From positions 2,480,501-2,544,500 of the forward strand of contig CP025324.1 of the NCBI GenBank assembly GCA_004014935.1: 64,000 nt of DNA, given 5' to 3'. Position numbers and translations under genes: made by a program. The first letter of the stretch is position 1. Every line of letters starts with the position of its first letter. The notes under the pieces are model-generated. The model did not search any database and had not been told where the DNA came from. It was given only the letters and a program-made list of their open reading frames with translations. Shown one piece after another: positions 45,958-56,165 of this stretch. Origin of the DNA: Saccharomycopsis malanga (lineage: Eukaryota; Ascomycota; Saccharomycetes; Ascoideales; Saccharomycopsidaceae).

Positions 45958-46289
45958 TTACTTGCCAATTCAAGTATGCTTATGCTAATAAACCTGCCCC
46001 CCAAAATGTCACCAGGTTGAAATATTCATGCACAACTGTGATGAACGCGTCAGCTTGCATAAACATGCATTTACCCTACTGTCTCATCGCGCAGCGCGAA
46101 AAGGGCTTCAGGTATATAGAGTGTTGCCGTATATGTTTGGTGATGTCAGTGTAGGAAGAAGAGGCATTAAACGCCACTGGAGCACTGTGTTTAGTTGTTT
46201 AGTGTAAAGTGTGTGTTCAAGACATTGAAGTGTTACAGGAAGCTAGGCAGGTCCTTGGTGTGGCTCATTTATTATCTGTGGGAATCACG
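45958..46289. promoter_or_regulatory. Divergent promoter region PUS gene / VAC7
   Basis: About 330 bp with one ACGCGT (46,045-46,050) and a nearby CGCGAAAA (46,095-46,102) resembling MCB and SCB cell-cycle elements. The frame before the VAC7 ATG is open but has no Met. Confidence 0.4.
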
Positions 46290-49200
46290 ATGGATAGTAG
46301 CAACGATAACCAGAGAACGGTTGATCAGGATCAGCAGTCTGGTGTTAGTAGGCAAAAACAAACGTCAGAGGTTAAAGAGTCGCAGCAGCCGTCAACGGGC
46401 TCAAAGAATAGCAACAATGAAATGTCTAATGGCCAGCGAAAGATGTCGGGGGAACATTTGGCAAGTCGGTTGCCAGTAAAACAGTCTACAACCTCTAGAC
46501 CAATCATCAAGCCCACCAAGTCGAAAACGTATATTAAAGACCCCGAAAGGCCTTCTTTGTCTTCTTCGCCAAGTTTTCAGAAAAGCACCGTAGTGCAAAA
46601 GTCTAGTATGTCGTCTCCAGATAGAGTATTAGCGGTTAATCATTCAAAATCAGATGTTTTTCGATCGCAAGGTAATGAAGAACAGGCTTCTAACTCTAAC
46701 GCACCAAGTCAGACTATAAAGAAACCTCCAGAACCACAGGAAACCCCAGAAAAAGCGGATGAGACAAGGCCAAATGTAATTTCCAAAGATGTAAGTCTTT
46801 CTTTGCAGCAGGACCTGCAACATAATAAAAGTGATAAAGATAAAGAAGCCAAACCAAAACAAACCAGCACAATAACGAAAGAGACCAGAAATAAAGCACC
46901 AGCGCAACCTGAGAAGAAGGTAAAGGTCAGTCAAACTGTATCGTACGACGGAGGAAAGCCTGCTATTGTTAGAAAGAACGACGTGAATACCAATAACAGA
47001 ATAGTCGTAGAAACAGAAACAGTTGACTCGTCGCCTATAGTGAGTCTTGCTCTGTATGACAAAGGCATAAATGGCGGGAAGCACGATGAAAAGTTTAAGA
47101 AACTATATGACTTGCCTACAAGCAACACTAACTTGGCTGCTACAGCAAATAACGGCGTGGCCGGAGTCAAGAATGATGTGCCAGACAAAGTTAACGAACA
47201 GCCTGTCAGCAAGACTAATAGCGCTGACAATATTGTTGGAGATATGAAGTCTAATGACAAAAAAACCAATAATGATAAGAACCCCATTGAACAAGATATC
47301 AAAAAGGAGGAAATGCGCACTCCTAGTTACGAGCATGAAGTGACTACATCGCGAGTTCCTAGTATCTTTGAAAAGCCAAAGGACAATCCCATTGCAATGG
47401 CCGATGGAACAAATACACCTGAAGCGATAGATAATCATGATGATGCTGATGAAAAGAGTAGTATCAATAAAGGTGGACTCAACCAAGGCATACCACATGC
47501 TGCTTATAGTAGGTCTCTCCGAAACAAACGAAGTATTTTGATAGACACAGCTTCTCTCAGTAATTCCAATTCCAGTAATTTGTTGTCTAATGCTAATAAT
47601 GCGCCAAACAATCCTTCAGCTTCTAATTTGCTAGGCAACATACCAAGCAATCTTGTTACTTCTACTACTAGCATTGGAAATAATCCCAATGGTGCACCTC
47701 AGGCGCAAGATGATGACACTAGAAGTATAACTTCATCTATTAAAAAACCCAAACCGAAGCCGAGATTGAAAAAAATCACATCCAGTAGAGCTGATATCTT
47801 TGAAGCTCAGGTAGAAGATGCTTTGTACGATGATCAGAATTCTGATGGTAATGAGACTTTTGTTTATGAAAGCAGAGGCCACAGTAGAGACAATAGCACC
47901 AACACTATCGAATTAGATGCCGAGAACGAAACAAACCCTGAACCTCGTAAGGAAGAAAAGGCAAACCAAATTGAAGTCACCAATGCCGATACACGCAGAA
48001 ACCCTCCATTGCCATTGCAAGGTTTGATCAACGATCAAATGGAAAATTTCAAAATGGAAAAGTCTAGTTTACGCGGTGTTCCTCGCAATTCCAGTGGCCA
48101 AAGCTACACTGACCAACAAGATAGAGGCGCAAAATACACTAAACAAGGCAAAGCATACAAGAAAACAAAATTGGCTAATACTGACGATAGCGATTTGAAC
48201 CCCGAAGACCAAAGGCACGAAGAAGCGTCTGTTTCTGGTAAAGATTTTGATCTAGACTCCAATTCCGCGGTAATGAGCGAGCATCATCCGTACACACATC
48301 ATCCATACACTCCAAAATATAAGAAGCCAAGGGTCAAGAATGACAGGGTGCTTTATGACCCTTACAATTACAATCTTTCTAGCAGTCATGACAACACTTC
48401 TGACTCTGAGTTGGAGTATACTACTGACGATTTCACTTATCCTCGGTTTACAAGATATAAGAGGGCATCTCTGAAGTATAACGGAGCTCCTATCGATACA
48501 CATGTGTTGAACAATGTTGCCAGTATTGCTGGTAGCAACTCTTCGGCTGTGACATCCATCAACAATCCCGTTCATAACATAAGTAGTGGCAGTAGCAAGG
48601 GTCACCGTTATCTTAGCAGAAACAGCAGTGTTTCTAACATGGAAAAGAAGAAAGCTAATGGTGTTCAAGATAATGAGTATGGAGGAATGCATACTCCTAC
48701 TTATAAACGGTCCAGTTCCAGATCGCCTATTGTGAACTATCTCCCTCAAAACTATCGTAGGTATTCTCAACGTCTGAAAAGCAAGTTGCCCTATGATGAT
48801 TCACCCACCAAGAACATTCAGACTAGCAATAACGGCAGTGTTAAAACGAATCACCATTATTCCAAGCCACCGCTTCCTAACCAGCTCAGAACAACCATTT
48901 CCAAATTGTTTGATCCCCAAGGAACTAATTTGAAACGATATTCAGGGGTTCCAGATGATTTCAATGTTGATGACATTGAAGACGAGAATTACGATGATGA
49001 CGTTAATTATTTTGGTTATGATCTAGAAGATGGATCTGAAATTAACGAAAGCACTCCTTTGAACTTTGATTATTACAACAGTTACTCGCGCAATCCAAAG
49101 TTGAGAAACATGAACTCTCTTGAAGATGCTAAGATGAATGCTTATCGCCATTCCAGAATGAGGTCTAATAGCAATTTCAAAGATAATGCTTTAATGCCAA

Positions 49201-49943
49201 ATGGAAGACCTTATCATCGTAAAGCTCATAAAAGCACTTTTCCTTTGATCCAGTCAACCTTTTGGGGGATTTTACTTATGATATCTTTCTTAGCTTTGGG
49301 TTTTGTCTGTGGATTCTTCTTGGCATCTACAAAAGATCTTGCTGATGTTGATATCACTGAGATCAAACATATTTTGGTCAGTGTGGATGAGTTGATTTTT
49401 GACATTCAGTGTAATGGAGTTAATCCAGGATTTACCAGTATAGTGGTTGATCAGGTTGATTTGGATTTGTTTGTTAAGACTCGTTATCTAGACAATGGCG
49501 ATGATTACGATGGACTCTTTAATTATGAAACTTTTTTCATAGGAAACATCAAAAAGTTGGAATACCCATTAGTTTTTCCTAGCAATTTGATTGACAAAAA
49601 GAAGATGGAGGCTACATCTAGTATTCGGTTAATAGACCCTGGTAAAAACGCATCTGACCCAACTTATAATGATGATATTATACGTGGAGTAACATCAGAA
49701 AAGGGAACAGAAACTTTAACTTTAACAGAACATAGACATCCTAGTCTGACCGTAGCACCAGTTCATGAGCTTGAGTCAAAGGAAACCACAAGACAAAAGA
49801 ACTGGAAGGTGTCAATTAAACATCCGTTTGAATTAATCGTCAGAGGAAAGTTCAATTACAAGTTGCCCCTAGCAAGCTCCTTTAGAACCATTGCTGTTCA
49901 TAAAAGCGTCTCTGTAGATCCAGCGAAAAGCTCAAATACCTGA
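46290..49943 (+). CDS. VAC7: Vacuolar membrane protein Vac7, activator of PtdIns(3,5)P2 synthesis
   Basis: Vac7 activates the Fab1 lipid kinase complex on the vacuole and is needed for vacuole fission and the hyperosmotic response. The chain has 1217 residues from the ATG at 46290 (S. cerevisiae 1165). About 980 cytosolic residues are rich in Ser, Asn, Lys and Gln and are mostly disordered. A single membrane span (TFWGILLMISFLALGFVCGF, about residues 988-1010) follows. The conserved lumenal region starts ADVDITEIKHILVSVDELIF and includes CNGVNPGFTSIVVDQVDLDL, both characteristic of Vac7. The upstream codons lack a Met. The gene is divergent from the pseudouridine synthase gene. Confidence 0.92.
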   Translation: MDSSNDNQRTVDQDQQSGVSRQKQTSEVKESQQPSTGSKNSNNEMSNGQRKMSGEHLASRLPVKQSTTSRPIIKPTKSKTYIKDPERPSLSSSPSFQKSTVVQKSSMSSPDRVLAVNHSKSDVFRSQGNEEQASNSNAPSQTIKKPPEPQETPEKADETRPNVISKDVSLSLQQDLQHNKSDKDKEAKPKQTSTITKETRNKAPAQPEKKVKVSQTVSYDGGKPAIVRKNDVNTNNRIVVETETVDSSPIVSLALYDKGINGGKHDEKFKKLYDLPTSNTNLAATANNGVAGVKNDVPDKVNEQPVSKTNSADNIVGDMKSNDKKTNNDKNPIEQDIKKEEMRTPSYEHEVTTSRVPSIFEKPKDNPIAMADGTNTPEAIDNHDDADEKSSINKGGLNQGIPHAAYSRSLRNKRSILIDTASLSNSNSSNLLSNANNAPNNPSASNLLGNIPSNLVTSTTSIGNNPNGAPQAQDDDTRSITSSIKKPKPKPRLKKITSSRADIFEAQVEDALYDDQNSDGNETFVYESRGHSRDNSTNTIELDAENETNPEPRKEEKANQIEVTNADTRRNPPLPLQGLINDQMENFKMEKSSLRGVPRNSSGQSYTDQQDRGAKYTKQGKAYKKTKLANTDDSDLNPEDQRHEEASVSGKDFDLDSNSAVMSEHHPYTHHPYTPKYKKPRVKNDRVLYDPYNYNLSSSHDNTSDSELEYTTDDFTYPRFTRYKRASLKYNGAPIDTHVLNNVASIAGSNSSAVTSINNPVHNISSGSSKGHRYLSRNSSVSNMEKKKANGVQDNEYGGMHTPTYKRSSSRSPIVNYLPQNYRRYSQRLKSKLPYDDSPTKNIQTSNNGSVKTNHHYSKPPLPNQLRTTISKLFDPQGTNLKRYSGVPDDFNVDDIEDENYDDDVNYFGYDLEDGSEINESTPLNFDYYNSYSRNPKLRNMNSLEDAKMNAYRHSRMRSNSNFKDNALMPNGRPYHRKAHKSTFPLIQSTFWGILLMISFLALGFVCGFFLASTKDLADVDITEIKHILVSVDELIFDIQCNGVNPGFTSIVVDQVDLDLFVKTRYLDNGDDYDGLFNYETFFIGNIKKLEYPLVFPSNLIDKKKMEATSSIRLIDPGKNASDPTYNDDIIRGVTSEKGTETLTLTEHRHPSLTVAPVHELESKETTRQKNWKVSIKHPFELIVRGKFNYKLPLASSFRTIAVHKSVSVDPAKSSNT

Positions 49944-50395
49944 GCATTCTTTAGAGAACAACGTTTACACATTTTACATCTATACTTAACACTTCACTTA
50001 TACAAATAGTTGTTTCAGTTCCTCTAATTTAGTTATCATGACTAAAGAGTGACATTTTTGTCTTTTTTTTTATTTTTATTTTTATTTTTGGGTTTTTCAC
50101 AATCAGGCTATTTAGCCGGTTATTCTCCTATACTATATTATTTACCAAGCTAAACTTAAAATTTCAGCCAATTTTAATAATACTCAATATTTAAACTATT
50201 CTTTGTAAGTTGTGTTCCGGGTACCGCCATCGAACGGATCCAAGCAATGGTAAGTCAACATGAAGCAATTGCTCATTGTTGCCGCTGACGGATATTTTAT
50301 TTAAGATATATTCCAATTGGTTGATATAAGAGATTACGCATTATTATTACGTTTAAATATCAACCTGCGTCAATTTGTAGAAACGCTTCACACTG
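49944..50395. other. Intergenic region VAC7 - MXR2 with a possible short intron
   Basis: About 450 bp with T-runs after VAC7 (50,063-50,090). An ATG followed at once by GTAAGT (50,247-50,255) and an acceptor TTTGTAG (50,374-50,380) would put a one-codon exon in frame with MXR2. No TACTAAC branch site is present, so this is only a possibility. Confidence 0.4.
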
Positions 50396-50836
50396 ATGAA
50401 AATGCCCAAGTTTCCTGTCCAATTATCAGCCGAGGAATGGCTGAAGAAGCTCACTGGCCCTCAGTTCGACGTGCTTCGGCTCAAAGGCACTGAAAGACCA
50501 GGAACTTCCGAATATCTTGACTTTTGGAAGAAAGGGGAGTATGCCTGTGCGGGATGTGGGAATCCAATATACAAGTCGGAAACCAAGTTCAATAGCCATT
50601 GCGGATGGCCTAGCTTCTATGACGCCATTCCAGGATCTATTATCAGCAAAACAGATACCACTTTAGGTATGCAAAGAACAGAGATTTTATGTAGCAATTG
50701 TGGAGGGCATCTTGGCCATATATTCAAAGGCGAGGGCTATGATGTTCCTACGGATGCAAGACATTGTATCAATGGAGTGGCGTTGAAATATAAAGAGTCT
50801 AGTGGCAAGGGAAAAGACATTCCTGAGTTACAATAG
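50396..50836 (+). CDS. MXR2: Methionine-R-sulfoxide reductase (MsrB)
   Basis: Reduces methionine-R-sulfoxide in proteins and protects against oxidative damage. The 146-residue protein contains one MsrB domain. Zinc is held by two CxxC pairs (CAGCG and CSNCG). The catalytic Cys124 is in RHCINGVALKY. W and H contacts lie in HCGWPSFYD and GGHLGHIF. The family usually has R-[YF]-C-[VI]-N-[SG] here, so this version is standard. S. cerevisiae Mxr2 (168 residues) has a mitochondrial presequence; the annotated start here gives MKMPKFPVQLSAEEW with little room for one. An upstream one-codon exon joined by a 131-bp intron would add MKRFTL. Confidence 0.93.
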   Translation: MKMPKFPVQLSAEEWLKKLTGPQFDVLRLKGTERPGTSEYLDFWKKGEYACAGCGNPIYKSETKFNSHCGWPSFYDAIPGSIISKTDTTLGMQRTEILCSNCGGHLGHIFKGEGYDVPTDARHCINGVALKYKESSGKGKDIPELQ

Positions 50837-51087
50837 GTACGTGATGTATGTATATTTTTTTCTCGTGTGTTATATAGTTGATAAGTTTTATAGTTGAAAT
50901 TTAATGCTCGAAAGTAAATATGAGATACCGAATTAAATGGTTTGGAATGAGCGAAATCTATGGAACTACACTATTTTAACTTAACACCGTTAACCTGACA
51001 ATTTCGGGATCAAACTTGATGTGTATTATATAGCCTTGTAATATTTACATGTAATGGCAATTAACCATATTTAAAATAATGGTGACT

Positions 51088-51513
51088 TCATTTCCTTATA
51101 TCCCAGATATCCTCACTGCTACCTTTGGCTTTTTTCAACAAGAATTGTTTTTTGTAAAACCTTTGAACCTCTAGTTTTTTTTCGTCATCACTTTTTCTAC
51201 TGGCTGTATTTTTAATACAGAACATAAACTTTTCGTACGCTGGAGCACAACTGTTCAACTCGCCAAATCTATAGTAGTTACGAAGCTGCCCACCAACAGA
51301 ATAACAAGAGAAAACCTCGTCAAAGGCAGTGATGCAAGACATCTCGCTTGGATACTGTCCAAGTTTGGTGTTTTTACTAGTATTTATTATGCCTTCTTTT
51401 CTTTTATCAAGTAAATCCGTCTGGTCCTTCCTGGAATCAAGCGGACTGTCTACAGCCTCTTTGAATATGCTCAACACATCGTTTAAATCCTCGTCATTAA
51501 CACTGTTAGACAT
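51088..51513 (-). CDS. EMI1: Twin CX9C protein, Emi1 family (DUF3128)
   Basis: A 141-residue protein with a twin CX9C motif: Cys60-Cys70 (C-ITAFDEVFS-C) and Cys89-Cys99 (C-APAYEKFMF-C), separated by the conserved segment QLRNYYRFGELNSC. This arrangement defines the Emi1/DUF3128 family. S. cerevisiae Emi1 is needed for early meiotic gene induction and has also been linked to mitochondria; twin CX9C proteins are typically oxidised by Mia40 in the intermembrane space. The N-terminus is acidic and disordered and the C-terminus lysine-rich. The function in this organism is inferred from family only. It is divergent from HPM1. Confidence 0.85.
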   Translation of the reverse strand: MSNSVNDEDLNDVLSIFKEAVDSPLDSRKDQTDLLDKRKEGIINTSKNTKLGQYPSEMSCITAFDEVFSCYSVGGQLRNYYRFGELNSCAPAYEKFMFCIKNTASRKSDDEKKLEVQRFYKKQFLLKKAKGSSEDIWDIRK

Positions 51514-51698
51514 TATCTGTATCTTATTATACTGTAGATTGTGAAAAGGGTATTATGAAAATAGAAAAATGTATTAATATACCAACTTAATCAGTGATGA
51601 AAAATTTCGCACGTGGATGTCATCGCATATAATGAAAAATTTCTTTCAAGCATTACCTATCTACCATATTTGACAGTACTAAAAGCAATATCAGTAAA

Positions 51699-52790
51699 AT
51701 GAGTTTCAGTTTTGGATTTGATGACGATGATATAGAAATAGATGAGCAGGACCAACTGGTTTCGAATATTCAAAACAACACTATTTCAAATGAGATCAAT
51801 CCTTTGGATCGTCCTCTAGAAGGTTTAGAACCAGAATCAATCGATTTGAATGAGATCTTGTCATCTTTGATAGACACGCCCATAACGTTTTCTGCAGTGA
51901 ATATAGGCGAGGATACAAAGGTTTACAAAAGAGAATTATTTGATGTGAAACATCAGCTCATGGTGGAAGATGACGATGAAAGTGATGAATTCAAACGTCA
52001 AGAGATCGAGGCGTTGATGGGCAACGACGATTTAAAAAAGTTTGTTTACGAAGGTGGTTTGAAAACATGGGAATGTTCTGTAGATTTGGTTTGTCATATG
52101 CAGGAAAACAACTCTATCAGTATGCTTGTTGAAAGCAGTCCTGTTTTCAATGTAGTAGAATTAGGATGTGGAACATCGTTACCTAGTTGTTATGTCTTTA
52201 GTGAACACTTAAAGTCTATTAGTTCTCAAAAACAACTCAATTTGATTCTTTCTGATTACAACAAATCTGTTCTCCGTTTGGTGACGGTGCCAAACTTGCT
52301 TATCAACTGGTTCACCCGTCTTTCAAACGAACAAAAAGAAGAATTGAAATCCTCATTCAAAATCAACGCCAACATAGATTCAGAATTACAGGTATCTAAA
52401 GAACTTATAGCCAAATTCACTCTGGATTTAAGCGCGAAAAATATTACTATACAGCTTATTGCCGGATCATGGGGCCGTCAATTCTTGAGTCTTGCAAATA
52501 TAGGCTCCGCTCCATCCCTTATATTGTCATCCGAAACCATCTACTCTGTCGACGTATCTAGCATATTGGCAGAAACTGTGATTGAACTTCTCGCCCGCAA
52601 TCAGGCCAATAATTTTGCTGTGATTGCTGCTAAGGATATATATTTCGGTGTTGGAGGCACCGTTATTGAATTCCTCAATTACTTAGACCAGAAGATTAAA
52701 GCTCACCACAACTTGACTTATAACGTCCAAAAACTCACTTCCAGTGGCCTCAACAGATCAGTGATCACCCTCAAGTCTTCTGACAATTAA
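51699..52790 (+). CDS. HPM1: Protein histidine methyltransferase (7-beta-strand MTase)
   Basis: Hpm1 methylates a histidine of ribosomal protein uL3 (Rpl3) and affects 60S assembly and translation fidelity; its animal relative is METTL18. It has 363 residues (S. cerevisiae 377) from the ATG at 51699. The opening MSFSFGFDDDDIEID is conserved in the family. The substrate/SAM region includes LKTWECSVDLV and the SAM motif VVELGCGTSLPS (about residues 151-162). LILSDYNKSVLRLVTVPNL and ILSSETIYS follow, with FAVIAAKDIYFGVGGTVIEF near the C-terminus, a strong family signature. The acidic N-terminal region is probably disordered. Confidence 0.93.
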   Translation: MSFSFGFDDDDIEIDEQDQLVSNIQNNTISNEINPLDRPLEGLEPESIDLNEILSSLIDTPITFSAVNIGEDTKVYKRELFDVKHQLMVEDDDESDEFKRQEIEALMGNDDLKKFVYEGGLKTWECSVDLVCHMQENNSISMLVESSPVFNVVELGCGTSLPSCYVFSEHLKSISSQKQLNLILSDYNKSVLRLVTVPNLLINWFTRLSNEQKEELKSSFKINANIDSELQVSKELIAKFTLDLSAKNITIQLIAGSWGRQFLSLANIGSAPSLILSSETIYSVDVSSILAETVIELLARNQANNFAVIAAKDIYFGVGGTVIEFLNYLDQKIKAHHNLTYNVQKLTSSGLNRSVITLKSSDN

Positions 52791-53024
52791 CGCTAGCCAA
52801 CTTTTCATATATTACTTGAAATCTCTGTAGATTATGACAGTGTAGTATGCATTTTCCTGTATAGTTATGTGTATATATGTATGAACAAGTGGGAATATGC
52901 ACAATGCTGCATTAACGGTGCACCATTTTTCAGAACGAGAAACGTTGATAGTAATCGAGTGTATATCTTTGGATCATTTGAACGTTTTGTAGACATAAGA
53001 ATAGCGGAATTGTGTGAAGCAAAG

Positions 53025-54539
53025 ATGGCGGCAACGGCAACACCGGCCAGGGAAAAGGAGTATGATTTGACGAGCTATAAAGCATTTCTTGAAGATAATT
53101 TCTCGGCGACAAAGTATGCGAACAACTTATTACTTTCTACCAATAATCTCTATCTGAGCCAGCTTGATGCCCTCAATGAGAGCATTTTTGAGGAATCAGC
53201 CAATGGGGTGGGCGCTGCAGATGCTGAGTTGGACTTGATTACGGCAATAAAGAAAATTGCGTTCAGTATAAAGGATGTAAATTCACGGATTGCAAGAGTT
53301 TCATCGTTAAATTATGATTCTTTAATAGGAGAATTTGAAAAGATTGAATTTTTTCAAAACAACTTTGACAAGATGCAGGACTCATTGAAACAGTTGAACG
53401 ATCTTATGGGACTCCTAGAGAGTGATTTTCTTCGTAATTATGAGAAATGCAATCAGATCATCAAACGTTTGCAAAACTTGCACCAGACATATTATTTGAT
53501 CAATGAACTTATACTATTTCTTGATAGATTGAAATTGTTCAATACAAGTTTCAAGGGGGTACCGTTTACAGCTCTAGACGGAGAAATGAGTGAAACAAGC
53601 TTTGAAACCCTGATGGAGACCATTAACAAATGCTTGATGCGTGTTTCAAACCATTTCTTTTCATTAAATCAAATATTATACAGCAGTGGAACATACGATG
53701 ATATTGCTCAAATTGTACATGATGGGGAGAGTAGCAGTAAAGAACCACGGTCGTCAGCTTTACAAAAGACAACCAGTAATACCAAGAGTAACGTTAAAAA
53801 GAATAATTTATTCAAACAGTTGAAAATCATAAAAGATTTTAATACATTATACAAGATTGAAAAAGTAGACAGAATGAACAACTTTTGCCTAGAGATTTTG
53901 AAAAATGACCAGATTGTGGAGGAAGCAGGAACTTCTACCAATAAGGATAATTTGCTTGTTACCGTAATTATCACTTTAATGATCTTCAATACCAACGATT
54001 CGTTGATTGAAATTTTCAACAGATATTACAAACATGAAGTAAACCACTGTTCCAATCTCTTGAAGAAAATATTGATTTCTCCTAAAAATTTTGACAACTC
54101 CATGGTGAAGGTAGCTGCCCAGTCAAAGAAAATTTTGCAGCTCATTGAAGTGTTTTCAAGTGTCAAATTGCTTACCTACGACTCGATACTGAGCAAAACC
54201 CCATTTGAGTTTTTAATTTTGAGCAAATCCGATGCCGCAAGCACATTGTCATTGAACACATTCATTTTGAAAAACTTATCTATTTCTTTAAATAATAAAA
54301 ACTTGTTTACAAACTTTTACAGAGACTTGGCATCGCAGTTTGAACAAATGGTCGCCAGAACTTTGGTCAAAGGGGGTCCTGTTGCAAAAAATTTGAAACT
54401 CAACCATCTGTTGATTACCGGGTCTATCAAAAAAAGAATTCTAGAACTTGACAGTGAGACTTATCCTATTACAGAAAAGAGTATTGAAATCATCATGATG
54501 ACAAACGCAGTAAGCAAGTTGGGCACAGGCTTTGCTTGA
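53025..54539 (+). CDS. COG5: Conserved oligomeric Golgi complex subunit 5
   Basis: Subunit of lobe B of the COG tethering complex for retrograde transport within the Golgi. The protein has 504 residues from the ATG at 53025 (MAATATPAREKEYD); the upstream frame has an ATG at 52881 but its segment has no family match. The domain starts YKAFLEDNFSATKYANNLLL, like the Cog5 pattern F-x-x-F-L-x-x-x-F-D. RIARVSSLNYDSL and LLESDFLRNYEKCNQIIKRL follow, forming the coiled coils shared by Cog5 members. S. cerevisiae Cog5 is 403 residues, so this one is longer in the C-terminal part. It lies on the same strand as HPM1, 230 bp after it. Confidence 0.82.
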   Translation: MAATATPAREKEYDLTSYKAFLEDNFSATKYANNLLLSTNNLYLSQLDALNESIFEESANGVGAADAELDLITAIKKIAFSIKDVNSRIARVSSLNYDSLIGEFEKIEFFQNNFDKMQDSLKQLNDLMGLLESDFLRNYEKCNQIIKRLQNLHQTYYLINELILFLDRLKLFNTSFKGVPFTALDGEMSETSFETLMETINKCLMRVSNHFFSLNQILYSSGTYDDIAQIVHDGESSSKEPRSSALQKTTSNTKSNVKKNNLFKQLKIIKDFNTLYKIEKVDRMNNFCLEILKNDQIVEEAGTSTNKDNLLVTVIITLMIFNTNDSLIEIFNRYYKHEVNHCSNLLKKILISPKNFDNSMVKVAAQSKKILQLIEVFSSVKLLTYDSILSKTPFEFLILSKSDAASTLSLNTFILKNLSISLNNKNLFTNFYRDLASQFEQMVARTLVKGGPVAKNLKLNHLLITGSIKKRILELDSETYPITEKSIEIIMMTNAVSKLGTGFA

Positions 54540-54748
54540 AAATGAAACTTATGTATAATACAAGTACGACAATAACACTGCATGTTTTGTAAGTTTACAT
54601 CTTTTTGCAAGTATTCGATACCATTTTTTGAGCATGGTATCAAATACTGTTTAAAACTTTTTCATTAGAATCTAACTTACATTGAGTAACAGTTTATAGT
54701 ACATAACATCCTTCTCGACCTTCAGCTTTCATTACAGAACCTTGAAAC

Positions 54749-55420
54749 TTACTCAGTCTTATACTTGGGTTTTTCATCATTCTGCTTCTTCTTCCTATTC
54801 TTCTTCCCACCTCTCTTTTTCTTCTGGGTGATATACTTGATTTTACGACGTTCCACTTGCTTATCAGCATTTTTCCGAGCCTTGACATTCTTCTTTGCCT
54901 CAATCTTGTTTTTTCTATTTTTCAAACTCGGCCTACGACGTTTCTGTCTCTTGAGAAGTTTTTGTAAAGCCTCTACCTCGTTATTGTAATCTTTCAAATC
55001 AACAAGATTTCTTGGTTTGCCGGTTTTATATGTCCAACGGTTATCAGGCGCCACTGCAAACACATCGTCATAGGATACAGCACTTGATTGAAACTGTTTA
55101 ATTTCCTCTTCGCTAAAAGAAGGGAAGTAATAGCTGGACGGTCTGGATTGAATTATTGGTTCATAATCAAGCTCTTCTTTCAAAGTGACTTTGAACAAAC
55201 TTGGCTCATCTGTTTTGGGCTGGTCAACAGTATCAGTGGGTGCTTTATTATTGCTATCTGTTGCAAATAAAGGAAAATAGAATTCTTCTTCTTTATCTGG
55301 TTGAACTTCATTATCATTTATTGCAGCAGCAGTTGCAGTTGTGTCAACGAAATCAAACTCAAGCCCAGACGGAAGCGTATAAGGAGCTCCCTCATTATCA
55401 CTTGACTCTCTATCTGACAT
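54749..55420 (-). CDS. Conserved unknown protein with basic C-terminus
   Basis: 223 residues. The first half is acidic and contains PSGLEFDFVDT and a conserved-looking core, FPSFSEEEIKQFQSSAVSYD, then PDNRWTYKTGKPRNLVDLKD. The last 75 residues are a dense Lys/Arg helix (ALQKLLKRQKRRRPSLKNRK and KKKRGGKKNRKKK) like nucleolar or ribosome-biogenesis factors. It resembles fungal proteins of unknown function that share a mid-domain and a basic tail (possibly the DUF2011 group), but I cannot confirm that. Nuclear or nucleolar localisation is inferred from composition. Converging COG5 lies 209 bp away. Confidence 0.7.
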   Translation of the reverse strand: MSDRESSDNEGAPYTLPSGLEFDFVDTTATAAAINDNEVQPDKEEEFYFPLFATDSNNKAPTDTVDQPKTDEPSLFKVTLKEELDYEPIIQSRPSSYYFPSFSEEEIKQFQSSAVSYDDVFAVAPDNRWTYKTGKPRNLVDLKDYNNEVEALQKLLKRQKRRRPSLKNRKNKIEAKKNVKARKNADKQVERRKIKYITQKKKRGGKKNRKKKQNDEKPKYKTE

Positions 55421-56165
55421 TTCCGATAGCTATTTGTATATATGTAATAATCGGTATAAAAAAGAGTAATGGGATAACAGGTAAGACTGAAAATTTGTAT
55501 TTCATCAATTTTTTTCACGCCCGCACTGCGACAATATAACCTATATACCAGAATGAGACATTCAAATCCATTTATATGTGGAGACCATGTGTAAAAATGT
55601 TGATGGGAATAAAATCATGTTGTTGTTTGCAGAAAATGGGTACGTAGAAACAGCTGTTAGAAGAACGGTTAAAACCTGATTAATAGAAGGTTGATGCCTG
55701 TTTAGAGTTAGTGCAAGGTATTGCGATTTTTTATAAAATCTCTCCAAATGTAAAACTCCGCTGTATTGGAGGATTTTGAACAACTAAAGCTAAATACAAC
55801 TTTTCTGGATAAGGCCGGTTCTGTTTACTAGAAAAGAGACACTATAGTTTGGTCAAAATCTGTTTTCAAATACAACCATCTCTTACAAATCATACACCAA
55901 AAGCTCAACATCAGAATCGTATTAATTCAGCTAACAAATTGGTACAAAGAAACAAATGTTGTACAACAACATGAACAAGAAAAGAATATGGGTAAAATTG
56001 TAATGATTCAGCAAAAATGATTCAGCAAGAATAGAAAAATGAATGAAACAAAGAAAAAATAGTCTAGAGGGTGTATAAAAAGAAAGAATAATAGAAATAA
56101 ATGAATTAATAAATAAATTAATCAATAAATAAATAAACAGAAAAATTAAAAAAAAAAGAAAACGC
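55421..56165. other. Intergenic region unknown basic gene - SHO1
   Basis: About 745 bp, very AT-rich, ending in AAAT repeats (56,100-56,160) just past the SHO1 stop. Short frames of 60-73 codons are low complexity. It serves as SHO1 3' flank and promoter of the minus-strand basic gene. Confidence 0.45.

Noticed and set aside
46209-46289. N-terminal extension of VAC7 (27 codons upstream of the ATG)
   Set aside because: The extension contains no ATG, and the first Met at 46290 gives a normal start.
52881-53024. Upstream ATG and extension of COG5
   Set aside because: The extra 48 residues have no resemblance to Cog5, which starts just before the YKAFLEDNF segment; the extension overlaps the likely promoter after HPM1.
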